DNA from: DASXKD01 sp963707905
GTDB lineage: Bacteria > Actinomycetota > Actinomycetes > Streptosporangiales > Streptosporangiaceae
DNA: 64,000 nt
Reading direction: 5' to 3'
NCBI GenBank assembly: GCA_963707905.1
Contig: CAVPSA010000044.1
Span: 1 to 64,000, forward strand
Shown: in pieces, positions 27,455-36,071 of the stretch
How the letters are laid out: every line of letters begins with the position of its first letter
Numbering within the stretch: position 1 is the first letter of the stretch
Position numbers and translations under genes: made by a program
The notes under the pieces: generated by a model
Told to the model about the DNA's origin: nothing
Databases searched by the model: none
The model's input: the letters and a program-made list of their open reading frames with translations, nothing else

Positions 27455-28441
27455 GTGAGCGATGTGACTGAGATCCGCAAGCTCGCCGAGCAGTGACTTA
27501 TCGCAGCCGATATTGGCTTCGGCCGCAGATTCATTGAGGACGCTGTCGCCCAACCCGACGAGGCGGTCATCCCGGTCTTCTGCATGGTGAGCTACCTGTC
27601 GCTCATCATCCACGAATCATTCGCCTACCTCACCAGGTCCGATCCAGGCGCGGCACGCGTGCTAGCACTCGAATACGGCACGGTCATTGCCCAGTCCCGC
27701 CAGCGCATCAAGCTTTTCGACGACAATCGCCTTGGCATGGACGGAGTGACGCAGTATTTCGCCGAAGCACTTACTACGACCCACCAAGAAAAGTTCCTGG
27801 GCAACACCTGGCTGCCGCTTGCTCGGCGTTGGGAAACTGACCTGGGATTGTACTTCTATGCGGGAAAGCTCGTATCTACAACCCACGTTGCGCATTTCAA
27901 CCTTGGGACCGCGCCCGAGATGTTGGACGACGATCCTGGAGCGCTGCTACGCGGGATAGGAACGGACATGGGCCGGTACTTCAGCGGCCTGGCGGGCCAA
28001 CTGGACTGGGATGGGCAATCTTTTCTCGTATCCATCGAGCCCAGGAAGCTGACGAGCCGCGACGTCAAGTCGTGGAAATATTACGGTCGTGTCTTCGAAA
28101 GCCTCAATGCCGGACTCGCGGCAGCGCTGACCGCTTTCCGCTGCTTGATGAACACCCTCGACACGATGCTGGTGCTGGACACTTCTCCGGCATCCGAGCA
28201 GACCTCGCTCAAACTGCGGTTCATCACGCTCTACCACGTTCTGGCGGGCTTGCGCGAGCTGCGGAGCAGCCACGAAGCTGAACTCAGCGACGGCACCCGG
28301 GCCATGCTTACGCAGATCGACAGTGACCCGACTTCGGCCCTGTTCCTTCGCCCCGCATCAAGGCTTCTGCGCAACACCCTTGTCCACTATGGCCTAGACA
28401 GTCGCCTGTCCACGGTCACGTTGGACCCCACCAGCCGCTGA
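27455..28441 (+). CDS. Uncharacterised protein, in-frame TGA at codon 14
   Basis: Two starts are possible. GTG 27455 has a good GGAGGGA site and reads SDVTEIRKLAEQ, then TGA at 27494-27496, then continues in the same frame (LIAADIGFGRRFIED). ATG 27584 opens the uninterrupted 285-residue frame. The pattern suggests the gene once began at 27455 and now starts downstream. Segments: SLIIHESFAYLTRSD, EYGTVIAQSRQRIKLF, YFYAGKLVSTTHVAHF, LRFITLYHVLAGLRELRS. Soluble, mostly helical; no family recognised. AT-richer than the core genes. Confidence 0.55.
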
Positions 28442-28449
28442 CAGGCCTA

Positions 28450-28554
28450 GTGGGAATCTACTACGACGACCTCGACTTCGCCGAACTGAGCATACTGCTC
28501 AAGCAGCACGCCCACACGGTGGCCAAATTGCTTGATGACTGGGCCGCCTCCTGA
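28450..28554 (+). CDS. Possible 34-residue protein following the 27.5-kb gene
   Basis: GTG 28450 opens a frame reading GIYYDDLDFAELSILLKQHA, then HTVAKLLDDWAAS and TGA. It starts 8 nt after the previous stop, so co-translation is plausible. It is acidic and helical, like a small antitoxin or adaptor, but no family is recognised. It may also be a coincidental frame. Confidence 0.3.
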   Translation: MGIYYDDLDFAELSILLKQHAHTVAKLLDDWAAS

Positions 28555-28651
28555 GACGGAGCGCGACCGCTTCAGTCGCAGAAAACTGTGCGCTGCGCGA
28601 CATGAGCGGATGTTGGACGACACATATAGCGTCTTTTCTGCCGCCGCCTTA

Positions 28652-28691
28652 GCCTCCTATGGCCCTATTTCCTGCCAGGGCCATAGGAGGC
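28652..28691. terminator. Perfect 15-bp hairpin
   Basis: gcctcctatggccct and agggccataggaggc pair perfectly around a 10-nt loop. It begins 12 nt past the stop of the leftward 63-residue peptide gene. There is no U-run on either side, so it is a terminator or an mRNA-stabilising structure rather than a textbook terminator. Confidence 0.6.
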
Positions 28692-28702
28692 TTACGCAGT
28701 TT

Positions 28703-28894
28703 CTAAGACTGTCCTGTGAAGATTGTCGTCATAGCGCTTGCAAAGACACCAGCAATTGTGCCGGTTATCTTGGCCTCGCCATCAGTCATACCCCACTTCT
28801 TGCAGGCTGCTTCGGTGCTGTCCTTCACAAGTCCATAAATGGGAAGGCCACCGGATAGAAACCCGGAGTCGCCGCAGCCATCTGAACTACTCAT
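28703..28894 (-). CDS. 63-residue peptide of unknown function
   Basis: ATG 28894 follows a near-perfect AAGGAGG site, which argues strongly for translation. The peptide begins MSSSDGCGDSGFLSGGLPIY, has Cys7 and Cys31, a basic middle (AACKKWGMTDGEAK) and a hydrophobic C-terminal part (ITGTIAGVFASAMTTIF). There is no classical signal peptide. It could be a peptide signal, a bacteriocin-like peptide or a small membrane peptide. It is divergent from a large NB-ARC/LuxR regulator and followed by a strong hairpin. Function not known. Confidence 0.55.
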   Translation of the reverse strand: MSSSDGCGDSGFLSGGLPIYGLVKDSTEAACKKWGMTDGEAKITGTIAGVFASAMTTIFTGQS

Positions 28895-29251
28895 TGATGC
28901 CTCCTTGGGGAGCGGTTTCAACGAATAGCTTCTCTCAATGACATTACCCTGAGCAGGGGCCGAAGTACCCTTTTGGCAATGCAGGTGCTTGTAGGTAACC
29001 AGCTGCCAGTGGGCAGAACGGCCCACACGCCGGTCCCATCGGCCATGCTGGTTGCCGTGCTGGCGTTCGGCAGGCTGAACACTGCGCAACGCAAGGTCGT
29101 TGCACAAGGACGATCGCCCACTGCGCCACAGCGCTTACGTCACGGGAGCGCCTCGGTCTACGGCTGACCTGCTCGTCGGACTCTCGCATCATGCAGGGGC
29201 TTCGTTGGCTTGCCGGTGACCCGAGCTGTCGCCTGGAGATATGGTTCAAAC
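28895..29251. promoter_or_regulatory. Divergent intergenic region between peptide gene and regulator
   Basis: About 320-357 nt, depending on the regulator start. It should carry both promoters and is the likely operator for the regulator. I could not identify an inverted repeat or consensus boxes with confidence. Confidence 0.4.
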
Positions 29252-31678
29252 GTGGCGGCGGACGGTATCTCAGGGCCAAAGGTAGGACTCCATGGCCTAC
29301 GACCTACACTCACGAGCTTCATTGGCCGTGGTGACGCTGTCGACAGGGTAGCGGGGCTGCTGGCCCAGTACCGGCTTGTTACCGTGACGGGCCCGGGCGG
29401 GGTAGGCAAGACACGGCTGGTCGGTGAAGCGGCCAAAAACATTACCGGTAGATTCGCCGATGATGTCTGGTTTGTCGAGCTAGCGAGCGTTCAGGACCCA
29501 GCATTAGTGCCTGTTGCAGTTGCTTCCGCCATGGGGTTGCATCAAGTTCCTGGGCTGTCCGTTATGGATGCGCTGGTGTCAAACTTGGCGCGTCAGCAAC
29601 TGCTGCTGGTCCTTGACAATTGTGAACATCTTTTGGATGAGGCGGCAGAATTCTGCGCCGCCGTCCTCTTGGCCGCAGATGATGTGCGGATTCTGGCCAC
29701 GAGTCGTGAGCCCCTAGGGCTGCCCGGGGAAGCACGGTTTCGGTTGCCGCCTCTGACGCTCCCCGGCCAGAGTAGGTCGGGTGACGCCCTCCCATCGGAA
29801 GCGGAAGCCCTATTCATTGAGCGCGTTCACCAGCTCGATCCGCAACTCATATTGGACGACAATTCCAACACCGTGGTGGCGCAGCTCGTCCAGCGACTGG
29901 ACGGCATGCCTCTGGCGATTGAGCTTGCTGCGGCGCGGGTGGAGTCGCTCGGACTGGTCCAGCTTCTTGACAGGCTGGATGATCGATTCCGGCTGCTGGT
30001 GAGCGCTCATCGCACCGTAGCCGCCAGACAGCGGTCACTGGAGGCCACCTTCGACTGGAGTTACCATCTGCTCACTGAAGCTGAGCAGCGCGTTCTCCGG
30101 CGTCTATCAGTCTTGCCTGGCCCCTTCACCCTAGACGCTGCGGAGGCCGTGGCGGGGCCAGATGCCGCACCAGCCGTTCTGCATCTGGTCGACTGCTCAC
30201 TGCTCATGCCCCCCAGGGCAGGGTCTGATGACCGGGCACGCTATTCGATGCTCGAGGCACTACGCACCTACGGCAGAGAACAGATGAAGAATACCGGCGA
30301 GGAGGACGAAGCCGCGAGGGCAGTAGCTGCGCACGCATTGGATGTAGTCAAGCAGGCAGCTACCGAAATGGCGAGACACGATGGGGAGGTGTTGGCGGCG
30401 CGATGGCTTGATGCTGAAGACGCTGCTATTCACCAGGGCCTTGCGTGGGCCTTGACGCATAGCCCGCCAGATGCGCTTCAGCTGGCAGTGGCGCTGGCGC
30501 CGTGGTGGCGGCTGCGCGGCCGATGGGTCGAAGGATATGCGCTTCTGCAACACGCGGTTGAACGGACAGGGCCCGATGTAGATGCCTGGTATTCTGGCCA
30601 TGTTTGGCTAGGTCGTCTTGGAGAGGCAACGTCCGATTATGATACAGTCTTGGACTATTACTCTGTGGCTGTGGACGCACTGATGGACGGGCCGCCTTCA
30701 TTCAATGTGGTAGATAGCTTGGCGGGTAGAGCATATGCGCTGCGTAATCTTGGCCGCCTTTCAGATGCGGCAGTAGATGCAAGCAATGCCTTGGGCTTGG
30801 CGCGCCGGATAGGCTACGCCTCAGGCGAAGTGATGGCACTTACAGAACTCAGCTTGGCTGCATGTTATGCGGATGACGGCGAGGATAGCTTGGAATGGAT
30901 TAGGCAAGCACAGAGAATCGATAAGGACCAGATTCCTGGTTGGATCGCCCGCTATTGTGACCTTGCCCTGCTATTTACGCTTATGAATTTCGATGCACTG
31001 AATGCCCCAACAGAAGAATATGCGCGGGCTTTGGCGCAGGCCAGAACCGCCGGCGATCTTTCCGGCCAGGCGGATTGCTCATATCTCATGGCTGTGCTCG
31101 CCCTCGAAACGGGTCGGCTGGGTGATGCCCGCCTGCACCTTCGCGAGACGCTGGAACTCGCATCTAACATCGGTTTCCGTTTGCGCATGATCGACACCAT
31201 AGACGAATGCGGGTACCTGTGCGCCATGGCGGGGCGGTACACGGAGGCGGTTACTTTGTGGTCGGCGCGAGACATCCATCAATTCCAGGCGACTGGCGGG
31301 TTCGTCGACACGCCACACGAAAAGAATCGTCGCCGGCCACAATGGCATAACGCGGCACGAGCCCTGGGGAGCCAGAAGCTCAGTGCGGCCAAAGATCGAG
31401 GTACTGCCCTGACTCTTGCTGCGGCGGTGGAGCTTGCGATGATGACGAGTGGAGATCTGCAAACGCCACCCAGACCGGCCGGCCCTGGCAAACTCAGCAA
31501 CCGGGAACGAGAGCTGGTCGCCCTGGTGGCTCAGGGTCAAACTGACTTTCAGATCTCGAAACAGCTAGTTATCAGCGTGAGTACCGTCCGCACTCATCTA
31601 GACCGGATTCGCGATAAGAGTGGATGCCGACGTCGCGCAGATCTAACGCGGCTAGCGCTTCAAGAAGGCATCGTTTAA
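29252..31678 (+). CDS. NB-ARC (STAND) ATPase with C-terminal LuxR HTH
   Basis: About 808 residues from GTG 29252; TTG 29210 and GTG 29216 are in the same frame. Order: FIGR switch near the N-terminus, P-loop VTGPGGVGKTRL, Walker B LLLVLDNCEHLLD, sensor ILATSREPLGLPGE, GLPL-like GMPLAIELAAAR, winged helix, a TPR-like helical middle, and a LuxR HTH at the end (LSNRERELVALVAQGQTDFQ, then VSTVRTHLDRIRDKSG). Such proteins act as ligand-gated transcription activators. It is divergent from a 63-residue peptide gene, a plausible target or ligand source (inference). No BTAD or XRE domain at the N-terminus. Confidence 0.85.
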   Translation: MAADGISGPKVGLHGLRPTLTSFIGRGDAVDRVAGLLAQYRLVTVTGPGGVGKTRLVGEAAKNITGRFADDVWFVELASVQDPALVPVAVASAMGLHQVPGLSVMDALVSNLARQQLLLVLDNCEHLLDEAAEFCAAVLLAADDVRILATSREPLGLPGEARFRLPPLTLPGQSRSGDALPSEAEALFIERVHQLDPQLILDDNSNTVVAQLVQRLDGMPLAIELAAARVESLGLVQLLDRLDDRFRLLVSAHRTVAARQRSLEATFDWSYHLLTEAEQRVLRRLSVLPGPFTLDAAEAVAGPDAAPAVLHLVDCSLLMPPRAGSDDRARYSMLEALRTYGREQMKNTGEEDEAARAVAAHALDVVKQAATEMARHDGEVLAARWLDAEDAAIHQGLAWALTHSPPDALQLAVALAPWWRLRGRWVEGYALLQHAVERTGPDVDAWYSGHVWLGRLGEATSDYDTVLDYYSVAVDALMDGPPSFNVVDSLAGRAYALRNLGRLSDAAVDASNALGLARRIGYASGEVMALTELSLAACYADDGEDSLEWIRQAQRIDKDQIPGWIARYCDLALLFTLMNFDALNAPTEEYARALAQARTAGDLSGQADCSYLMAVLALETGRLGDARLHLRETLELASNIGFRLRMIDTIDECGYLCAMAGRYTEAVTLWSARDIHQFQATGGFVDTPHEKNRRRPQWHNAARALGSQKLSAAKDRGTALTLAAAVELAMMTSGDLQTPPRPAGPGKLSNRERELVALVAQGQTDFQISKQLVISVSTVRTHLDRIRDKSGCRRRADLTRLALQEGIV

Positions 31679-32191
31679 CCATATTTCGACTGCTCGCGGC
31701 AACAAGGACGCATGTCTCCTTTAGAATTGTCGCAGCCGAAGGCTTTACTTGCCTCACTGGATAATTTCGTGCGGATGTGAATTCGTTTTAGATCGTGCGA
31801 TATAGGCCTCGCCCAGGCCGCTGTGGTGCGCCAAATGTGACGCTCGCTCATCGGCATTCTCTGAACAATCCAAGTCGAGTTGCAGGTCTCAGCGTTGCTG
31901 CAGGTCAAGGAAGATGCACAAACACACAAGGCCAGTCCGGGCTGATGTAAACAAACAGCAACGAGGAGAAGCGATGTGCGCTGTTCACTGCCGTATGTCC
32001 GCTCTCTGAAGTGCCCGTACCGCCGGTCATAGCGGGCACAAACCGCTGAGCAGGGCATTTTCCGCCGAGGCATTGGGCTCCGCTGCGGCCGACGGCCAGG
32101 CCCGTGACCTGCAGAGACGTCCCGTAGTTCAGAGAACAGGCAATACCGGGAGTTTCTGGGGCTCGGGCTGTCGCTGATGGGTGGGTGGGTG
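31679..32191. other. 513 nt intergenic
   Basis: Convergent gap between the STAND regulator and the DUF2254 gene. A G-rich tract (gggtgggtgggtgtcagg) lies at about 32179. No supported gene. Confidence 0.4.
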
Positions 32192-33523
32192 TCAGGCGGG
32201 GGGTGGGGGGGGCTGGTCATGGTTGGGCCGGGGGAGGTGTGTGGCGACGGCCTGGTATACCGATTCTGCTCCGGCGCGGGCGGTGGCGAGGTCGGCGGGC
32301 TGGGAGATTTCGCGTTCGGCGTCGGCGATGATGATGCGGGCCTGCTCGGCGACGGCGGTGCACAGTTCTGGGTTGTCGCCGGCCACGCTGGCGCAGGCGC
32401 TCAGGAGCCGCAGCAGCGCGTCGGCCACGGTCGGCTCGTGGTTGCCGTACCGGCGGATGAGGCCGCACATGACCGCGAGGTACTCGGGGAAGCGGCGTCC
32501 GGGCACAATCACTGCCGCGCCGTCAGGGTGGCGGGCAACGTGGTTGCCGAGCGGCTGCTGGGCGAGCGCGCAGAAGATGACCGACAGGTGGTCGACGGCC
32601 TGGACTGCGGTGTAGGGGTCGTTGACCGCCGGGGACAGTGCCTTGCAGGCGGTGTCGACCAGCTGGCGGATGCCGAACGCGGCGTCTTGCTCCAGGGTCC
32701 GCTCGAATCCGATCCGGACCTCGGCGTCCAGGACCGGCGCGAACGTCTGTGGGTCTAGCGCGGGATGGCCCGGTGCTGCGGGCCAGATCCACGCCAGCGT
32801 GGTCCCGGCGACCACGTGCTCGCCGACCCTGGGCCGAAGCCGCAGGCATGCCCCGTTCCGGGCCGCGTGCGACAGCAGCGCGTGGCACCGTACCGCTTGC
32901 ACGTAGCCGGAGCGGCGGGAGGCGATCGCCGTGGCCCCGGCCGGGGGCACGGGTGTGTCGCCGCCGCCGGTCAGCAGGCCGTCGCGGATCACGGTGAGGG
33001 TGTTGCGCTGCACCGTGTTCATGATCGCGTCGACCTGGATGGAATGCACGAGGTGGTCAGCGAAGAACACCAGCAGGCCCAGGCTGGCGAACAGCAGCAC
33101 AAGCGCCCCGCTCACCGCGAGCCGGGGGAAGCTGGCGGTCCGGCTGCCACCCGACACGCCCACCGTGTACAGCCCGGCGGCGCTGTAGGCGAAGGTGGCG
33201 ACAAAGACGCTCAGCACGATCTGGTTGGGCCGGTCACGCAGGAAGTTCCGCAGCAGCCGCGGCGAAAACTGCGTAGACGACAGCTGCAGCGCCACCACCG
33301 TCAGCCCCAGCAGCAGCGCGATAACCGTCACCATCGTGCCCGCGATGGCAATCAGCAGGTTACGGGCGTCATCGGGAGTGCCCTGGAACGCCAGCGGGGA
33401 GTGCACCCCCACGGTGACCTGCGACAGCAACGAGCCGACAGCCAAAGCGGCCACCACGGCCAACGTCGGCATCACCCACAGCGATCCCCGGGCGTATTCA
33501 GTCAGCGTGTCACGGCGGATCAT
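32192..33523 (-). CDS. DUF2254 family membrane protein
   Basis: 443 residues from ATG 33523, which has GAGAGGAG upstream. Four N-terminal transmembrane helices (LWVMPTLAVVAALAVGSLL, IAIAGTMVTVIALLLGLTVV, VFVATFAYSAAGLYTVGV, LVLLFASLGLLVFFADHLV). The family block ALQLSSTQFSPRLLRNFLRD lies between the second and third helices. The soluble C-terminal half holds GYVQAVRCHALLSHA and ALSPAVNDPYTAVQAVDHL, both typical of DUF2254. Function is not established for the family. Intact. Confidence 0.85.
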   Translation of the reverse strand: MIRRDTLTEYARGSLWVMPTLAVVAALAVGSLLSQVTVGVHSPLAFQGTPDDARNLLIAIAGTMVTVIALLLGLTVVALQLSSTQFSPRLLRNFLRDRPNQIVLSVFVATFAYSAAGLYTVGVSGGSRTASFPRLAVSGALVLLFASLGLLVFFADHLVHSIQVDAIMNTVQRNTLTVIRDGLLTGGGDTPVPPAGATAIASRRSGYVQAVRCHALLSHAARNGACLRLRPRVGEHVVAGTTLAWIWPAAPGHPALDPQTFAPVLDAEVRIGFERTLEQDAAFGIRQLVDTACKALSPAVNDPYTAVQAVDHLSVIFCALAQQPLGNHVARHPDGAAVIVPGRRFPEYLAVMCGLIRRYGNHEPTVADALLRLLSACASVAGDNPELCTAVAEQARIIIADAEREISQPADLATARAGAESVYQAVATHLPRPNHDQPPPPPA

Positions 33524-33849
33524 GCCCCGCTCCTCTCCCACGTGCCCACCCCAGATGGCAGCCATCCCAGGCCCGCACAGCAACCCCGCCCTCAGCAGGC
33601 GCTGATCACAGCCTGGCACGACCACCGGGCACGGCAAGATGACCCGCCAGCCTCCGCCGCCGGCACGCCAGACAGGCCGGCCTGACCGGAACCAGCCCGG
33701 AAGAACACGCCACGCGTGCCCGGCAAACGGCCCATCGCCACGTCAAGGCCACAACTCGCGAGCCAGGTCCCGGCCTGGGCCACAACCACCCGTCACTGCC
33801 TCGACAGCGGCAGTTGAGGACGTTCACCTCAAAAGCGAAGATGTATAAA
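33524..33849. other. 326 nt upstream of the DUF2254 gene
   Basis: Promoter side of the DUF2254 gene and left flank of the MITE-like unit. Nothing coding is supported. Confidence 0.4.
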
Positions 33850-34010
33850 TCAGCCTGTCGCACAAACCCGAATGTGTCTCGCATCGCGAGATGAGACGTT
33901 CTGCGAGCCTCTCGTAGCCCGGGTCTGCGCTGGTCATGGCAGCAACGCCAGACTGCCCGCCGCTTGAATCTCGCAACATGAGACGGCCAAGCCTTTGTGC
34001 GACAGGCTGA
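33850..34010. mobile_element. 161-bp MITE-like element with 17-bp perfect terminal inverted repeats
   Basis: The left end tcagcctgtcgcacaaa (33850-33866) is exactly inverted at 33994-34010. Subterminal copies of a gtctc...gagac palindrome lie inside both ends. There is no coding capacity. AT-rich flanks (tataaa / aatata) could include the target site, but a clear duplication is not visible. Confidence 0.7.
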
Positions 34011-34461
34011 AATATACGGCCAGGCTGTTCGTCCATTGGGCCATAACCGGGACTGCTAAGGGCGGCCAGCGACACGAAAGAGATCCTCATAAAGCCCGCT
34101 CCGGCCCGCCTGTTAGCGGCTACGAAAAAAGACCGTTTACCCCTGCCGTTATGGTCTCTACCAGTGGCTCACACCTCCTGCGATGTGGTCTTCTGGGAGC
34201 CGTCGCTGGTGCGTCCTCCAGCATCATGGCCAGGAAGGTCGCCGGCATTATGGCGCGGCGGGTACGTGCCGATATCGGGCGGCTGGCAGTGGCGATCGGC
34301 CGCGATCCCGGAACTGCTGGTAATTTCGGCTCTGAGCGGTTGGGTTGCCTGTCCCAGACCGTGTGGTGGTGGGCCGGGGAGAAGACGTCGCCTCCGGATT
34401 CGTGTGGTAATCGTCGCGCGATGAGGCCATGTTAGGGTGACCGCACGCGGGGCGCGCTGCT
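34011..34461. other. 451 nt between the MITE-like unit and the DUF3500 gene
   Basis: Open frames here lack motifs or good starts. The right end is the promoter region of the DUF3500 gene. Confidence 0.4.
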
Positions 34462-34479
34462 GTGATCGGGGGGCTGGCC

Positions 34480-35706
34480 ATGGAACACTGGACGGATTTC
34501 GGGGTGGGCCAGTTTCCCTCCTTTTCGGCGCGCAAGAGGGTTGAGCTCCCGCCGCCCATGGAGGCGCTTGTGGGTGAACGGGCCGGTGCCGTCCAGCAGC
34601 CGCTGCAGGGTCTCACCTCGGACGGCACCGTGCGGCCTGGGCTGTTCCCCCTCCGGTCGACCGGTGTGAGCACGGCGCCGATCACCGGCGCTGCGAGCCA
34701 TTTCCTAGGTGCGCTCAGCGCTGAGCAGCGCCAGCGGGCCGTGTTTCCTCTCGACGCTGAAGAGCGTCGGATGTGGTTGAACGTCCACCCTTTCTTGTTC
34801 CGCCATGGCGTGATGCTGGAGGATCTGCCGCCCGCGACCCGTCAGCTCGGACTGCGGCTGCTCGAAGCCAGCCTGTCGGCTCGGGGCTTCGCGCAGGCCC
34901 GCGACATCATGCGGCTGAACGGCCTCCTCGCCGAGGTGACAGGATTGCCCGACGACTTCGGTGAGTGGCCGTACTTTCTGTCCTTTTATGGTGAGCCCAG
35001 CGCCGAGCGGCCGTGGGCTTGGCAGATCGGCGGTCACCACCTGTGCCTCAACGGCACCGTCATCGGTGACCAGTTCCTGCTGACACCCAGTTTCATGGGC
35101 TCAGAACCGTGTCAGGTGTTTGACGGTCCGCTGGCCGGCACGATGGTCTTCACCGCTGAGGAGCGGGCTGGCCTGGATCTTATCCGCTCGCTTGATGAGC
35201 GGCAGGCGGCCCAGGCTGTTCTGCGGCCGTCGATCTATCCCGATGACCTCCCCCTGGAGTTGCAGGACCCCATGGACGGCCGGATGCAGGCCGGTGCGTT
35301 CCGGGACAACGCTGTGGTTGCTTATGCGGGTGTCTGCGCCGCTGACCTGACCGGTATGCAGCGCCGGTGCCTGCGGGCTCTGGCCGCCGTCTATGTCGGC
35401 TGGACGCGCGGGGGCCACTCTGGGGTGAAGATGTCCGAAGTGGATCAGCATCTGGATGAGACCTACTTCGCTTGGATGGGCGCGGTCGCCGATGATGGCC
35501 CTTTCTACTACCGGGTCCAGAGCCCGGTCGTGCTCATCGAGTTTGATCACCATCCTGGCGTCGCGTTCGACAATGTCGTGCCATCGCGCAATCACATTCA
35601 CACCGTCGTCCGCACGCCAAACGGCGGCGACTACGGCATCGATCTGCTCCGCCAGCATCACCAGCGGTTCGACCACAGCACCGGGATCCACATCCCCCGG
35701 CCATAA
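34480..35706 (+). CDS. DUF3500 family protein
   Basis: 408 residues from ATG 34480, which has CGGGGGG upstream; GTG 34462 would add six residues. Family marks: PLRSTGVST, AWQIGGHHLCLNGTVIGDQF, LTPSFMGSEPCQ, and a His-rich C-terminal block VVLIEFDHHPGVAFDN, NHIHTVVRTPNGGDYG, LLRQHHQ. The clustered histidines suggest a metal site. Cytoplasmic by sequence. No function is established for the family. Intact. Confidence 0.75.
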   Translation: MEHWTDFGVGQFPSFSARKRVELPPPMEALVGERAGAVQQPLQGLTSDGTVRPGLFPLRSTGVSTAPITGAASHFLGALSAEQRQRAVFPLDAEERRMWLNVHPFLFRHGVMLEDLPPATRQLGLRLLEASLSARGFAQARDIMRLNGLLAEVTGLPDDFGEWPYFLSFYGEPSAERPWAWQIGGHHLCLNGTVIGDQFLLTPSFMGSEPCQVFDGPLAGTMVFTAEERAGLDLIRSLDERQAAQAVLRPSIYPDDLPLELQDPMDGRMQAGAFRDNAVVAYAGVCAADLTGMQRRCLRALAAVYVGWTRGGHSGVKMSEVDQHLDETYFAWMGAVADDGPFYYRVQSPVVLIEFDHHPGVAFDNVVPSRNHIHTVVRTPNGGDYGIDLLRQHHQRFDHSTGIHIPRP

Positions 35707-36071
35707 CACTTGGGGCTTCGGTCCCCTGCGCCCTTCGGGCCACATAATGCCTGATCATGCAGGTGGTCGAGGCGCAGTGTTCTTGGTTCTGGGCGCCTCA
35801 CGATCACCTCCATATCCACCATGTGCGTGTGTTGCCGGGGTTTCGGGCCGCTACGCATGAATGTGCAGGCTGAGTCCCAGAACCGGCAAGCCGCTCGTGG
35901 GCACCTGATCGATTACCGTCGGCCGCTGGAATCCGTAACGTTGCCGGAACGCTCGGGGCTTACGGTGGGCCTGTTAGGCGGCGCAGGTCGCGGCTGCGCA
36001 GGTGGCGGATGAGGTTCGCAGGGCGCCTACGGCGGTGCAGCGGTGCGCTTTGCGCGTGCCGGTGAAATGGG
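35707..36071. other. 365 nt intergenic
   Basis: No supported gene. Promoter region for the secreted repeat protein that follows. Confidence 0.4.

Noticed and set aside
27494..27496. In-frame TGA as a selenocysteine codon
   Set aside because: No SECIS-like hairpin follows and no selenoprotein family is recognised. Nonsense mutation or a downstream start is simpler.
28532..28858. 108-residue rightward frame over the hairpin and peptide gene
   Set aside because: Antisense to the 63-residue peptide, without a ribosome site. The peptide gene has AAGGAGG.
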